Shown: positions 34,819 to 43,676 of the stretch, in pieces | How the letters are laid out: each line of letters opens with the position of its first letter | Numbering within the stretch: position 1 is the first letter of the stretch | NCBI RefSeq assembly: GCF_013466425.1 | Contig: NZ_CP059165.1 | Coordinates: forward strand, 5,394,001-5,458,000 | Reading direction: 5' to 3' | From: Mycobacterium vicinigordonae | GTDB taxonomy: Bacteria; Actinomycetota; Actinomycetes; Mycobacteriales; Mycobacteriaceae | DNA length: 64,000 bases | Notes under the pieces: generated by a model | What the model was told of the DNA's origin: nothing | Seen by the model: the letters and a program-made list of their open reading frames with translations, nothing else | Database searches by the model: none | Made by a program: the position numbers and the translations under genes

Positions 34819-35565
34819 TCAGGATCGAGCCCGGCAGCGCGCGAGCAGGATTGCCGCCAGCCGTTCCGGCTCGCTGTACATCAGGTCATGGCAGGTGTCT
34901 AGGCACACCAGGGTGTCGACACCGCCCAGCGCCTCGATGCAGCGGTGCTGCTGGGCCGGTGAGAGCGCTCTGTCCCGCAGGGTCATGATCCAGGTCCGGG
35001 GCACCTCGTCGGGCAGGTCCGTGCGGTCAACGCGTTCGACGATCACGCTAGCATTCTCCGGGTACAGCCGGTCCCGGGCGAGCCTGCGCCGCTCCGGGGG
35101 CAAACCATTCCAGAACGCCCATCCGGCCGCGGCAGCAGGCATCGCGAAGGATCGGTTTGACAGACCGAGCCAAGGCCCCATCCTGGCCAACGGCGCCAAG
35201 GGCCCGCGCAGGCTGTGCACCACACTGGATCCCTGCGGCGGCACGAATGCGGCCGCCATGACGATTTCCCGTACCCGGGCGGCGCCGAGTTTCGCCGCTA
35301 CCTTGGGCACCACCAACCCGCCCATTGAATGCCCGACCACTACCGCGGCAGCCATCCCGGCCCGGTCGATGTCCGCGACCACCGACTCGGCCCAGTCGGC
35401 GATGGTCCCCTTCGTCGAATCTCCCCCGGTGCGGCCGCGGCCGGGCAGATCAACCGCGAGGACGCGCAATTGCGGTTCCTGGTATGCCAATTCGGCGACG
35501 GTCAGCTCCCAGCAGTCCCCGGCGTGGGCGCCGCCGTGGATCAGCACCAGACCGGGCAGGCTCAT
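34819..35565 (-). CDS. Alpha/beta-hydrolase
   Basis: 248 residues. LVLIHGGAHAGDCWE (oxyanion loop), nucleophile elbow VVGHSMGG near 80-87, acid region around MTLRDRALSP and catalytic His in LDTCHDLMYSEP. Resembles salicylate-esterase/hydroxynitrile-lyase-like hydrolases (EstC type). ATG 35565 chosen because the fold begins there; no strong Shine-Dalgarno. Monocistronic, with its 3' end adjoining the phosphotransferase gene. Substrate unknown. Confidence 0.82.
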   Translation of the reverse strand: MSLPGLVLIHGGAHAGDCWELTVAELAYQEPQLRVLAVDLPGRGRTGGDSTKGTIADWAESVVADIDRAGMAAAVVVGHSMGGLVVPKVAAKLGAARVREIVMAAAFVPPQGSSVVHSLRGPLAPLARMGPWLGLSNRSFAMPAAAAGWAFWNGLPPERRRLARDRLYPENASVIVERVDRTDLPDEVPRTWIMTLRDRALSPAQQHRCIEALGGVDTLVCLDTCHDLMYSEPERLAAILLARCRARS

Positions 35566-35766
35566 CCACCCGATCCTGCTACAGCGGGGGCGAGTCGGCA
35601 GCCGTTCGCCCCCAACCGCGGGGGGAGCGTGCACGTCGGGCGAAAGGCGCCCGATCCAATGTCACCGCGGCGACAAGCTGGGCGAAAGGGTCCCGTGGGC
35701 TCTGGCGCAAGCAGCGCGCCCCACGAAAGCTCGGTAATCTGGAAGTCGCATGTTTCGTTCTTGTAA

Positions 35767-35782
35767 ACATGTGCTCACATGT
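35767..35782. promoter_or_regulatory. Perfect 16-bp palindrome ACATGTG-CT-CACATGT
   Basis: Perfect 7-2-7 inverted repeat, 35 bp upstream of the DUF4189 protein start. Candidate operator of an unidentified regulator. The rest of 35566-35817 shows no gene. Confidence 0.4.
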
Positions 35783-35817
35783 CCTCCGCCATCGAGTCGA
35801 GAGAAAGGAAACGGCAC

Positions 35818-36225
35818 ATGACGACACGACAACGACGTCGGGTCGCGCTCGTATTCGCAGGTTTAGTGGCCGCGCTGGCAATGACCATGAGCCTGATTCA
35901 GCCGGCCCAGGCGCGGGTCCATACCGAAACGATGCCGGATAACATTCCGCCGCTGCTCACCAAGTACGGCGCCATCGCCTACTCCGCGGATGGCAGCTCC
36001 GGCAAAGCGCGGCGACATGTAAGCAAGCTGGGTGCCGAGCAGCTGGCTCTTTCGCGGTGCGGCGCTCCGTCCTGCATCGTTGTCAGCACCTTTACCAAAT
36101 GCGGCGCGGTCGCGCACGACGGCACCACCTACCACGGGGGAATTGGCCTCACCCGCACGGCCGCCGAGCTGCACGCCGTCAGTAGACTCGCCGGCGGCTG
36201 GCCCGTCGACTGGGCGTGCAACTAA
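35818..36225 (+). CDS. Secreted DUF4189-family protein
   Basis: 135 residues. Signal peptide with VALVFAGLVAALAMTMSLIQ and PAQA cleavage near residue 30. Mature part has YGAIAYSADGSSGKA, ALSRCGAPSCIVVSTFTKCG and HDGTTYHGGIG, the DUF4189 pattern seen in small mycobacterial secreted proteins (Rv1269c/Rv1813c type). Four cysteines, likely two disulfides. Start at ATG 35818 with GAAAGGAAACG upstream. Function unknown. Confidence 0.83.
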   Translation: MTTRQRRRVALVFAGLVAALAMTMSLIQPAQARVHTETMPDNIPPLLTKYGAIAYSADGSSGKARRHVSKLGAEQLALSRCGAPSCIVVSTFTKCGAVAHDGTTYHGGIGLTRTAAELHAVSRLAGGWPVDWACN

Positions 36226-36342
36226 GCAGCCTGGTTGATACCAATCGCCCTGTCCAGCAACACAACTCGGTACGCGATCCAGTGCCGCTAGTCCACGACC
36301 CTAGACTCCTGACTGTTCGCACTAGTCGCAGAGGAGAAGGCG

Positions 36343-36729
36343 TTGGGCAACGAAACGTATCAGCGGGGCAGACAGATCCGCTCCGAGGTGCTGGGCAAGG
36401 AGTACGTCGACAAGGCGATCGGCGAGGCCGACGACTTCACCGGCCCCCTGCAGGATCTCGTCACCGAATACTGTTGGGGCGCGGTGTGGGGCCGGGAGGG
36501 CCTGACCCGCAAGACCCGCAGCATGCTGAATCTGGCCATGACGTCGGTGCTCAACCGGCCGCACGAACTGCGCACCCACCTGCGGGCCGCGCTAACCAAC
36601 GGCGTCACCCGCGAGGAGATCCGCGAGATTTTCCTCCAGGTCGCGATCTACGCGGGAGTGCCGGCCGCGGTCGACAGCTTCCGCGCGGCCGACGAGATCT
36701 TCGCCGCTGTGGACGGGGCTGCCCCATGA
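36343..36729 (+). CDS. Carboxymuconolactone decarboxylase-family protein (PcaC-like)
   Basis: 128 residues, the length of PcaC. EYCWGAVWGREGLTRKTRSM then LNLAMTSVLNRPHELRTHLR and FLQVAIYAGVPAAVDSF match the gamma-carboxymuconolactone decarboxylase pattern and lack the AhpD CxxC. It may decarboxylate a ring-derived lactone or acid; the true substrate is unknown. TTG start with GAGGAG 7 nt upstream. ATGA overlap with the following dehydrogenase gene. Confidence 0.83.
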   Translation: MGNETYQRGRQIRSEVLGKEYVDKAIGEADDFTGPLQDLVTEYCWGAVWGREGLTRKTRSMLNLAMTSVLNRPHELRTHLRAALTNGVTREEIREIFLQVAIYAGVPAAVDSFRAADEIFAAVDGAAP

Positions 36730-37625
36730 CGGTCGGGTTCGTTGGATTGGGGCACATGGGGTTTCCGATGGCGCGCCGCCTCATCGAGGCGGGCCACGCC
36801 GTCGTCGCCTTCGACGCCCACGCCGCGGCACTCGACCGCATCGTCGCCCTGGGCGGAGATCCCGCGTCATCACCGCGCGATGTCGCCGACCGTGCTGAAA
36901 CCGTGTTGGCCAGCCTGCCGACACCGGCCGCCGCGCTCGAAGTGACTACCGGTCCGGTCGGGCTGATCAAGGGTGCGCGGATCCGGCGCTACGTCGACCT
37001 GTCCACAGTCGGCAGCCGAACAGCGGCACAGATTCATGAACTGCTCGCCCAGCGCGACATCGTCGCGATCGACAGCCCGGTCAGCGGCGGCGTCCGAGGA
37101 GCCGAAAAGGGCGCGCTTGCCCTGATGGTGTCGGCCCCGCGCACCGCGTTCGACGAAATCAAAAGCTTGCTGCAAACGCTAGGCCGGCCGCTGTATGTCG
37201 GCGACAAGCCCGGCTCCGCGCAGACCATGAAGCTGGCCAATAACATCCTCGCCGCCAACGTCCTGGCCGCCACCGCAGAGGTCGTGGTGATGGGCGTTAA
37301 GTCCGGGCTGGACCCAGCGGTGATGATCGACGTGCTCAACGCCGGTTCGGGTGCCACTAGCGCCAGCCGCGACAAATTTCCGCGCGCGATCCTGCCGCGC
37401 ACCTTCGACTACGGATTCGGCACCGGGCTGATGGTCAAGGACGTGCAGCTCTACCTCGAAGAAGCCCACGCACTTGGCGTTACCGCCGACCTCGCCGAGG
37501 CGGTGGGACGCCTGTGGGAGGCCGCGGCGCAACAGCTAGGACCCGAATCAGACTTCACCGTCGTGATCAAGTTGTTCGAAGCGGCCGCAGGCGTGACCGT
37601 GGAATCGGCAGACCTGAGGACATGA
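36726..37625 (+). CDS. 3-hydroxyisobutyrate dehydrogenase-family (beta-hydroxyacid) dehydrogenase
   Basis: 299 residues. Rossmann start VGFVGLGHMGFPMARRLIEA, substrate motif DSPVSGGVRGAEKGALALMV near 119-138, catalytic Lys in SAQTMKLANNILAAN near 170. The family oxidises beta-hydroxyacids with NAD(P). The pairing with a PcaC-like protein suggests a short ring-cleavage-to-acid module. Start overlaps the upstream stop (ATGA). Confidence 0.87.
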   Translation: MTVGFVGLGHMGFPMARRLIEAGHAVVAFDAHAAALDRIVALGGDPASSPRDVADRAETVLASLPTPAAALEVTTGPVGLIKGARIRRYVDLSTVGSRTAAQIHELLAQRDIVAIDSPVSGGVRGAEKGALALMVSAPRTAFDEIKSLLQTLGRPLYVGDKPGSAQTMKLANNILAANVLAATAEVVVMGVKSGLDPAVMIDVLNAGSGATSASRDKFPRAILPRTFDYGFGTGLMVKDVQLYLEEAHALGVTADLAEAVGRLWEAAAQQLGPESDFTVVIKLFEAAAGVTVESADLRT

Positions 37626-37640
37626 GTTACATTTGGCATT

Positions 37641-37661
37641 GAGAATGTTAATATCGATATT
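37641..37661. promoter_or_regulatory. Degenerate operator with adjoining palindrome
   Basis: GAGAAT-GTT-AATATC (37641-37655, two mismatches in the right half) overlapping the perfect 12-bp palindrome AATATCGATATT (37650-37661). It lies 175 bp upstream of the amidohydrolase/Rieske/hydrolase operon. The rest of 37626-37829 shows no gene. Confidence 0.45.
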
Positions 37662-37829
37662 GAAGAACTTGACTTGCGCCATGGCGGCAGGAAGTCTCTT
37701 GACCTGGACAGATAGGTAACCGAAATGCTTGCCAGAAATCCATGAAAGGCGACCAGGAAGAATGTTAGGTTGTCTATCTTATGGGCGTATCGGGCCTGCC
37801 CATGCTGCCGCGGCCGAAGGGTGGCTGTC

Positions 37830-38927
37830 GTGATCGAACACGCTGACGGCACACAAACGCCGGTCATCGACGCCAGCGTGCACATCTTCTTCCCGTCCAA
37901 CAGGGACCTCCGCAGCTTCCTGCGCGAGCCGTTCAAGAGCCGCGGCTTTCCCGACTACGAGATGGACTGGTACGGGGCGCCGGGCGGTGAATACGCGCCC
38001 AACACCGAAGGACCGGAGCGCGGCCGCAGCTACCCTGGTTCGGACCCGGAATTCGTTGCCAATGAACTGTTTTCAAAGCGCGGAGTGGACGTGGCGATCC
38101 TGCACCCGATGGGGCGCGGCATCATGCCAGACCGCCACCTCGGCAGCGCCCTGCACGCCGCGCACAACGAGATGATGGTGTCGCGCTGGCTGGATTCAGC
38201 GGAGTTCGGGGACCGGTTCCGCGGCACCATCCGGGTCAATCCCGACGACATCGCCGGCGCGCTGCGCGAAGTCGAGAGATACCGCGACCATCCCCGGGTG
38301 GTCCAGATCGGGGTGCCGCTGCAGTCCCGCGAGGTCTACGGGAAACCGCAGTTCTGGCCGCTGTGGGAGGCCGCGGCGGCCGCGAATCTCCCGGTTGCCG
38401 TACACATCGAGTCCGGCTCGGGCATCGGATTTGCGCCGACCCCGTCCGGCAACACCCGCACCTACGAGCAGTACGTCAGCTTCATGGCGCTCAACTACCT
38501 CTATCACCTGATGAACATGATCGCCGAGGGTGTGTTCGAACGCTTCCCGACGCTGAAATTCGTATGGGCCGACGGGGCCGCCGATTTCGTGACGCCGTTC
38601 ATGTGGCGGATGGACACCTTCGGACGGCCGCACCTGGAACAGACGCCGTGGGCGCCGCGCATACCCAGCGACTATCTGCCCGGCCACGTGTACTTCATCC
38701 AGGGCGCGATGGACGGACCCGGCGACGCCGAGTTCGCCGGTGAGTGGTTCGGCTTCACCGGCAAAGAAGACATGGTGATGTTCGGGTCTAGCTATCCGCA
38801 TTGGCAGTGCGCCGACATCCGCGGACTGCCCACGGCCCTGTCATCAGAGCAGCGCGAAAAGTTGTGCTGGCGCAACGCGGCACAGCTCTACGGGATAGAC
38901 ATCCCGGCCGGGGTGGGCGCACAGTAG
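37830..38927 (+). CDS. Amidohydrolase-2 family protein
   Basis: 365 residues from GTG 37830 (GTG 37821 is too near the GAAGG motif). VIDASVHIFFPSN carries the D-x-S/V-H metal motif at the N-terminus. LPVAVHIESGSG (metal His), PTLKFVWADGAADF and MFGSSYPHW follow. In the last motif Ser replaces the usual metal Asp of GSDxPH, which may change chemistry. Family members decarboxylate or hydrolyse aromatic and ring-opened acids. First of four genes in a tight operon. Confidence 0.82.
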   Translation: MIEHADGTQTPVIDASVHIFFPSNRDLRSFLREPFKSRGFPDYEMDWYGAPGGEYAPNTEGPERGRSYPGSDPEFVANELFSKRGVDVAILHPMGRGIMPDRHLGSALHAAHNEMMVSRWLDSAEFGDRFRGTIRVNPDDIAGALREVERYRDHPRVVQIGVPLQSREVYGKPQFWPLWEAAAAANLPVAVHIESGSGIGFAPTPSGNTRTYEQYVSFMALNYLYHLMNMIAEGVFERFPTLKFVWADGAADFVTPFMWRMDTFGRPHLEQTPWAPRIPSDYLPGHVYFIQGAMDGPGDAEFAGEWFGFTGKEDMVMFGSSYPHWQCADIRGLPTALSSEQREKLCWRNAAQLYGIDIPAGVGAQ

Positions 38928-38965
38928 AAGTGGGCGAGGCCCAGGACGATTTCAGGAGATTCGAA

Positions 38966-40123
38966 ATGACCGTGACTCAGTCCAGCACCCATACGTCGAA
39001 GCGGGTTCCGCCCGCCGAGCGCATCGCCGTCCGATGCGTAGACTCCGATGTCCACCCCGCACCCAAGCGCGGCGAACTCGTCCAGTACATCCCGGAGCCC
39101 TGGCGCAGCAAGTACTTCCTCACCCGCCAAGTCGGCGAGCAGATCTACTACGACGCACCCGACTACGCGCACAGCTACGCAATGCGCGTGGACGCCTTCC
39201 CAGCCAATGGCGAATTCCCCTGCAGCGACCCGGATCTGGCATTCCGCCAGCTGATCATGGAAGCCGGCTCCGACATCGCGATCTTGGAGCCGGCGGCCTA
39301 CCCAGCGCGGATCCCCGAGGCGCAGCACGCAATGGCGGTGGCGTTGAACGAGTGGCAGGCCAACCACTGGCTGGACAGCCACAACAACTGGCACCAGCGG
39401 TGGCGCGGCTCGATCTGTGCCGCAATCGAGGACCCGGACGCATCCGTGCAGGAGATCGAGAAGTGGGCCGGACACCCCTACATGGCACAGATCCTGATCA
39501 AGGCCGAACCCCGGCCGTCCTGGGGCAATCCGAAATACGACCCGATCTGGGCCGCCGCCACCAAGCACGACATCACGGTCAGCTGCCACCTGTCGCGCAG
39601 TCACTACGACGAGCTTCCGACCCCGCCGGTGGGCTGGCCTAGCTACAACCACGATTTCATGGTCACGTACTCGCTGCTGGCCGCAAACCAGGTGATGAGC
39701 CTGATCTTCGACGGCGTGTTCGACCGCTTCCCGACGCTGCGGATCGTGTTCGTCGAGCACGCGTTCACCTGGATCCTGCCGCTGATGTGGCGCATGGATT
39801 CGATCTACCAGGCCCGCAAGTCGTGGGTGGACATCAAGCGCAAGCCGTCCGAATACGTCAAGGACCACATCAAGTTCACCACCCAGCCGTTGGACTACCC
39901 GGAGGACAAGACGGAGCTGACCCGCGCGCTGGAGTGGATGGAGTGCGAGAAGATCCTGCTGTTCTCCTCGGACTATCCCCACTGGACCTTCGACGACCCG
40001 CGCTGGCTGGTCAAGCACCTGCCCAAGGCGGCGCGAGACGCGGTGATGTACAAGAACGGCATCGCGACCTACCACCTCCCCGAGACCGTTCCGGTGCTCG
40101 AGGGTCAGGTACGGGTGCTCTGA
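38966..40123 (+). CDS. Amidohydrolase-2 family protein
   Basis: 385 residues. CVDSDVHPAPKRGELVQYIP holds the N-terminal D-x-H, ITVSCHLSRSH a central metal His, LRIVFVEHAFTWILP the third, and LLFSSDYPHW the catalytic Asp region. Related to but clearly diverged from the protein just upstream (shared layout of VFDRFPTLRIVF/VFERFPTLKFVW), suggesting an old tandem duplication; this copy keeps the Asp that the first has lost. CAGGAG lies 7 nt before the ATG. Confidence 0.85.
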   Translation: MTVTQSSTHTSKRVPPAERIAVRCVDSDVHPAPKRGELVQYIPEPWRSKYFLTRQVGEQIYYDAPDYAHSYAMRVDAFPANGEFPCSDPDLAFRQLIMEAGSDIAILEPAAYPARIPEAQHAMAVALNEWQANHWLDSHNNWHQRWRGSICAAIEDPDASVQEIEKWAGHPYMAQILIKAEPRPSWGNPKYDPIWAAATKHDITVSCHLSRSHYDELPTPPVGWPSYNHDFMVTYSLLAANQVMSLIFDGVFDRFPTLRIVFVEHAFTWILPLMWRMDSIYQARKSWVDIKRKPSEYVKDHIKFTTQPLDYPEDKTELTRALEWMECEKILLFSSDYPHWTFDDPRWLVKHLPKAARDAVMYKNGIATYHLPETVPVLEGQVRVL

Positions 40124-40124
40124 G

Positions 40125-40535
40125 TTGACTCCTGAAGAAAACGGGGCGGTCGCCAAGCCCCAATCTCGACTTGCCCAAGGCCGCGAACACATCGTCGCCA
40201 CCGTCGACGAAATACCCCCCGGCACACACAAACTAGTGCCCATTGGACGTCATGGCGTCGGTGTTTACAACGTCAACGGCACTTTCTACGCCATCGCGAA
40301 TTACTGCCCGCACCAAGGCGGTCCGCTGTGTTCGGGACGAGCGCGCGGACGCACCATCGTCGACGAGTCTGCTCCCGGCGACGCAATCATGGTGCGCGAC
40401 CTGGAATACATCTATTGCCCTTGGCACCAATGGGGTTTCGAATTAGCGACGGGCACCACCGCGGTTAAACCGGAGTGGAGCATCCGCACCTACCCGGTCC
40501 GCGTGATCGGCAACGACGTGGTGGTGATGGCGTGA
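40125..40535 (+). CDS. Rieske [2Fe-2S] ferredoxin-like protein
   Basis: 136 residues. Cluster motifs CPHQGGPLC (Cys-x-His) and YCPWHQWGF (Cys-x2-His) give the full Rieske ligand set, separated by a longer than usual insert with RGRTIVDESAPGDAIMV. It could supply electrons to the Rieske oxygenase at 55384 or sense redox state. TTG start one base after the amidohydrolase stop; the end overlaps or adjoins the hydrolase gene. Confidence 0.85.
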   Translation: MTPEENGAVAKPQSRLAQGREHIVATVDEIPPGTHKLVPIGRHGVGVYNVNGTFYAIANYCPHQGGPLCSGRARGRTIVDESAPGDAIMVRDLEYIYCPWHQWGFELATGTTAVKPEWSIRTYPVRVIGNDVVVMA

Positions 40536-40552
40536 CGGCCCAGGAGGACAGC

Positions 40553-41419
40553 GTGGCTTCCATCGAGATCAACGGTGGCAACGTCGTATACGAAATCCTC
40601 GGCGAATCGGGCGATCTCATCGTCCTGACACCGGGTGGCCGGTTCAGCAAGGAGATCGAGGGCCTACGGCCGCTGGCCGACGCGCTAGCCGCCGGCGGCT
40701 ACCGGGTGCTGCTGTGGGACCGACCGAACTGCGGTGCGTCCGACGTGCAGTTCTACGGCCAGAGCGAATCGCACATGCGCGCCGAGACATTGCACAACCT
40801 GGTGACGGGCCTAGGTTTCGAAAGGTGCATCCTTGCCGGGGGATCGGGCGGCGCAAGGGATTCCATGCTCACCACCATGCTGTACCCCGAGATGGTGACC
40901 AAGCTGGTGGTCTGGAACATCGTCGGTGGCGTCTACGGCACGTTCGTGCTGGGGTCCTTCTACATTGTGCCGAGCATCCTGGCGGTGCGCGGCACCGGCA
41001 TGGACGGCGTGATCAAGGTCCAGGAATGGCGTGACCGCATCGCGCAGAATCCGGCCAACAAACAGCGGTTCCTCGACTTCGACAAAGACGAGTTTCTAAA
41101 GATCCAGCTGCGTTGGCTCAACGCGTTCGTCTCCAAGCCGGGACAGACCATCCCGGGCGTCGAAGACGAGATGTTCGACCGCATCAAGGTTCCCACGCTG
41201 ATCATCCGCGGCGGCGAGAACGACCTGGACCACCCCAAGCGCACGTCGCTGGAAGTCAGCTGCCTGATCAAAGGTTCAAAGTTGATCGATCCGCCATGGC
41301 CGGAGGACGCCTGGGAACGCGCCTCCGAGGACCGGGCGGCGGGCCGCGTCAAACACTTCAACATGTTCGACACGTGGGTGCTGGCCGCCCCGCCCATCCT
41401 AGAATTCCTGGGCCGGTGA
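40553..41419 (+). CDS. Alpha/beta-hydrolase
   Basis: 288 residues from GTG 40553, with AGGAGG 5 nt upstream; a GTG at 40532 overlapping the Rieske stop is an alternative. LIVLTPGGRFSKEIEGLRPL, WDRPNCGASD, nucleophile loop LAGGSGGARDS near 102-112 and a terminal HFNMFDTWVLAAPPILEF. Probably cleaves a C-C or ester bond in a ring-opened product, as in meta-cleavage hydrolases; inference from context. Last gene of the 37830 operon. Confidence 0.83.
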   Translation: MASIEINGGNVVYEILGESGDLIVLTPGGRFSKEIEGLRPLADALAAGGYRVLLWDRPNCGASDVQFYGQSESHMRAETLHNLVTGLGFERCILAGGSGGARDSMLTTMLYPEMVTKLVVWNIVGGVYGTFVLGSFYIVPSILAVRGTGMDGVIKVQEWRDRIAQNPANKQRFLDFDKDEFLKIQLRWLNAFVSKPGQTIPGVEDEMFDRIKVPTLIIRGGENDLDHPKRTSLEVSCLIKGSKLIDPPWPEDAWERASEDRAAGRVKHFNMFDTWVLAAPPILEFLGR

Positions 41420-41424
41420 TGAGA

Positions 41425-41898
41425 TCAGACGGTGCGGATGTGGACCTCGCAATTGAGCGACGCCTCGAGGGCCGTGTGGATGCGGCTTTCCGGGATACGC
41501 TCAAGGTCTTCTTCGCGAAGCGTGACGTAGACGACGTCGTAGCCGTCGTCCCCGGGCTGGCGAACAATGTCACCGGTCAACCCAAACCCCGACAGCACGC
41601 CGCGGACGTCGTCGTCGGTGCCGCGGCTGATGAAAGTGGTCACGCCGACCGCTGGCTGTGTGCTAAAAGATTTGGCGCACAAGTCGATTGCGATCCGCTT
41701 CGTCGTGTCGACGTCGTCACAGGTGACCAGCAACTCGAGTTCACGTCGGCTGGACGGCCGATTCGGCAGGTCGATCTCGACCACGTCGGCGCCTTCCTGG
41801 CGGGCAAGGACGAGGAGCGTTGCCATGCCCTCCGCTAACTGTTCGGGCGTGAGTACACCGGTCGGGTCGACGTTGACGCGCACCACCGCAGTCCGCAT
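41425..41898 (-). CDS. Conserved hypothetical protein
   Basis: 157 residues. MRTAVVRVNVDPTGVLTPEQ start, central DDVDTTKRIAIDLCAKSFST, and IPESRIHTALEASLNCEVHI at the end. Two repeated alpha/beta halves are possible. It is not recognised as an enzyme family. Start chosen at the ATG where coding-like sequence begins; the frame runs on upstream through the divergent gene, but that is a shadow. Divergent from the NuoF-like gene by 33 bp and convergent with the hydrolase gene. Confidence 0.62.
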   Translation of the reverse strand: MRTAVVRVNVDPTGVLTPEQLAEGMATLLVLARQEGADVVEIDLPNRPSSRRELELLVTCDDVDTTKRIAIDLCAKSFSTQPAVGVTTFISRGTDDDVRGVLSGFGLTGDIVRQPGDDGYDVVYVTLREEDLERIPESRIHTALEASLNCEVHIRTV

Positions 41899-41931
41899 GC
41901 GGGCAAGCCTAACTGCAGGACGGGCCGGCTC

Positions 41932-43212
41932 ATGACGACGACAGACGCGTTGTTCCTCACCACCGCCTGGCCCGGCTGCCCGCCGCGCCTGCTCAGCGCG
42001 GGTCGGGAGGATCTGGCGGCCTACCGCGACGGTGGCGGATACCGCCCACTGGCCAACGCCGAACAGTTGCTTGCCGAAGTCGAGGCCGGCGGACTGCTTG
42101 GGCGCGGCGGCGCGGCCTTCCCGCTGGCGGTGAAGTTGCACGCTGTCCGCACCAACGGTGCCAGGTACGGCGCCCCAGTCGTCGTAGCGAACGGCGAAGA
42201 GGGAGAACCGACTTCGATCAAGGACCGGTGGCTGTTGCGCAACCGTCCGCACCTGGTCATCGACGGTCTTCGGCTGGCAGCGGCGGTCGTGGCAGCCCAG
42301 CGAGCCTACGTCTTCGTGTCGGACGCCGAGTCGGCGCGCAGTGTCGAGACGGCACTCGGCGAACTCGACCCGAGCTGGCTCGACGGAGTTAGCGTCGATG
42401 TCGTCACGGTCGGGCCCGGCTACGTCGCCGGGGAAGAAACCGCCGCCGTAAACGCGATCAATGGCGGCCCCACCAAGCCCACCGACAAGCCGCCGCGCCC
42501 GTTCGAGGTCGGTGTCGGAGGCCGGCCCACGCTGGTGAGCAACGTCGAGACGCTGGCCAATCTGGTTTATCTGCAATTCCACGGCGCCGCGCAGTTCCGT
42601 TCGCAGGGCACCGCGCAGTCGCCGGGAACATTCCTGGCCACCATCACCGGCGCCGGCCGGCCAGCCGTCCTCTACGAGCTGCCGCACGGGGTGCCGTTCA
42701 CCGAAGTGATCGCGTTGCACGGGATCTCAGCCGAGAAGGTGCGCGGGGTGTTGATGGGCGGCTATTTCGCCGGATTGCTCAACCGCCGCGTACTGGACAC
42801 CACACTGGATCACGAGACTATTCGCGGGATCGGCAGTGGGCTGGGCTGCGGGGCGATCTCGGTGATAGTCGACGAGTGCCCGGTGGCGGTCGCTGCATCG
42901 GTGCTGGCTTACTTCGATCGCGAGAACGCCGGGCAGTGCGGTTCTTGCTTCAACGGCACGGCGGCCATGGCGGCAGCCGCCGGGGCACTGCGGGACGGGT
43001 TGGCGGCCACCGAGGATCTGGACCGATTGCGCCGCTGGTCGGTGGTGTTACGCGGCCGCGGGGCCTGCGGGACGCTGGACGCCGCCTGCAATATCGCGGC
43101 CTCGCTGCTCGACCAGTTCCCCGACGAGGTCAGCCACCACCTTGCTGGCACCTGCGCGGACTGTCAGCGCGGCGCGTACCGCGCCGACCGTCCCTACCAG
43201 GCAGCGGGGTGA
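41932..43212 (+). CDS. NuoF-like NADH dehydrogenase/ferredoxin reductase flavoprotein
   Basis: 426 residues. GRGGAAFPLAVKL (FMN/NADH loop), VVANGEEGEPTSIKDRWLL, GGRPTLVSNVETLANLVYL and ENAGQCGSCFNGT match the 51-kDa complex I subunit. The Fe-S motif is incomplete: CGSC is followed by FNG, so the third Cys of SCGxCxxC is lost, while the distant Cys is kept (GRGACGTLDAA). An extra CADC occurs at the C-terminus. It is followed at once by a ferredoxin gene, so a role as NADH:ferredoxin reductase for the P450s is inferred. Confidence 0.82.
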   Translation: MTTTDALFLTTAWPGCPPRLLSAGREDLAAYRDGGGYRPLANAEQLLAEVEAGGLLGRGGAAFPLAVKLHAVRTNGARYGAPVVVANGEEGEPTSIKDRWLLRNRPHLVIDGLRLAAAVVAAQRAYVFVSDAESARSVETALGELDPSWLDGVSVDVVTVGPGYVAGEETAAVNAINGGPTKPTDKPPRPFEVGVGGRPTLVSNVETLANLVYLQFHGAAQFRSQGTAQSPGTFLATITGAGRPAVLYELPHGVPFTEVIALHGISAEKVRGVLMGGYFAGLLNRRVLDTTLDHETIRGIGSGLGCGAISVIVDECPVAVAASVLAYFDRENAGQCGSCFNGTAAMAAAAGALRDGLAATEDLDRLRRWSVVLRGRGACGTLDAACNIAASLLDQFPDEVSHHLAGTCADCQRGAYRADRPYQAAG

Positions 43213-43219
43213 GCGAGCG

Positions 43220-43516
43220 ATGAAGATCCGGTTGGATCGCACTGTGTGCGACGGTTTCGGCTTGTGCGCCAAGCACGCTCCCGAATACTTCTCCCTCGAC
43301 GACTGGGGCTACGCCTGCCTCGTCGGTAACGGCGATGTTCCCCAACAAGATCGTGATGCGGTGATGCGCGCGTTGCTGGACTGCCCGGTGCACGCCATCA
43401 CCGAGGTCGGCGAGCCCAAGCCCAGCATCCCCCATCCGCAGTTGCATGACGAAGACGACCCTGCGTCGAGGGTCAAGACCGAATCCAACGAAGCCGAGTG
43501 GGGATTCATCCGCTGA
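43220..43516 (+). CDS. Ferredoxin (3Fe-4S type) with C-terminal extension
   Basis: 98 residues, longer than the ~63 of its neighbours. CDGFGLC gives two Cys with Phe at the variable position, and LLDCPVHAI gives the third. A hydrophilic tail of about 30 residues ends ESNEAEWGFIR. Starts 7 bp after the NuoF-like gene, so the two are surely co-expressed; it is probably the acceptor of that reductase and the donor to a P450 not in the same operon. Confidence 0.88.
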   Translation: MKIRLDRTVCDGFGLCAKHAPEYFSLDDWGYACLVGNGDVPQQDRDAVMRALLDCPVHAITEVGEPKPSIPHPQLHDEDDPASRVKTESNEAEWGFIR

Positions 43517-43676
43517 CGACCTGCCTCGGTCGGGCCCCGATCCGAAATTGCAAGGCTCGCTACGGGATACGCTTTCTGAGATCACTACTGCCGGTAGTTC
43601 GGCTAGTGCGGTCCAGGTCGATCTGTCCGAGCGGAGCGTGGTGCCTCACACACCAACGTCTCCGTCACCGGAAGAT

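Noticed and set aside
38888..40243. A 451-codon minus frame opposite the second amidohydrolase of the pair
   Set aside because: Composition typical of a shadow frame; the + strand protein has all family motifs.
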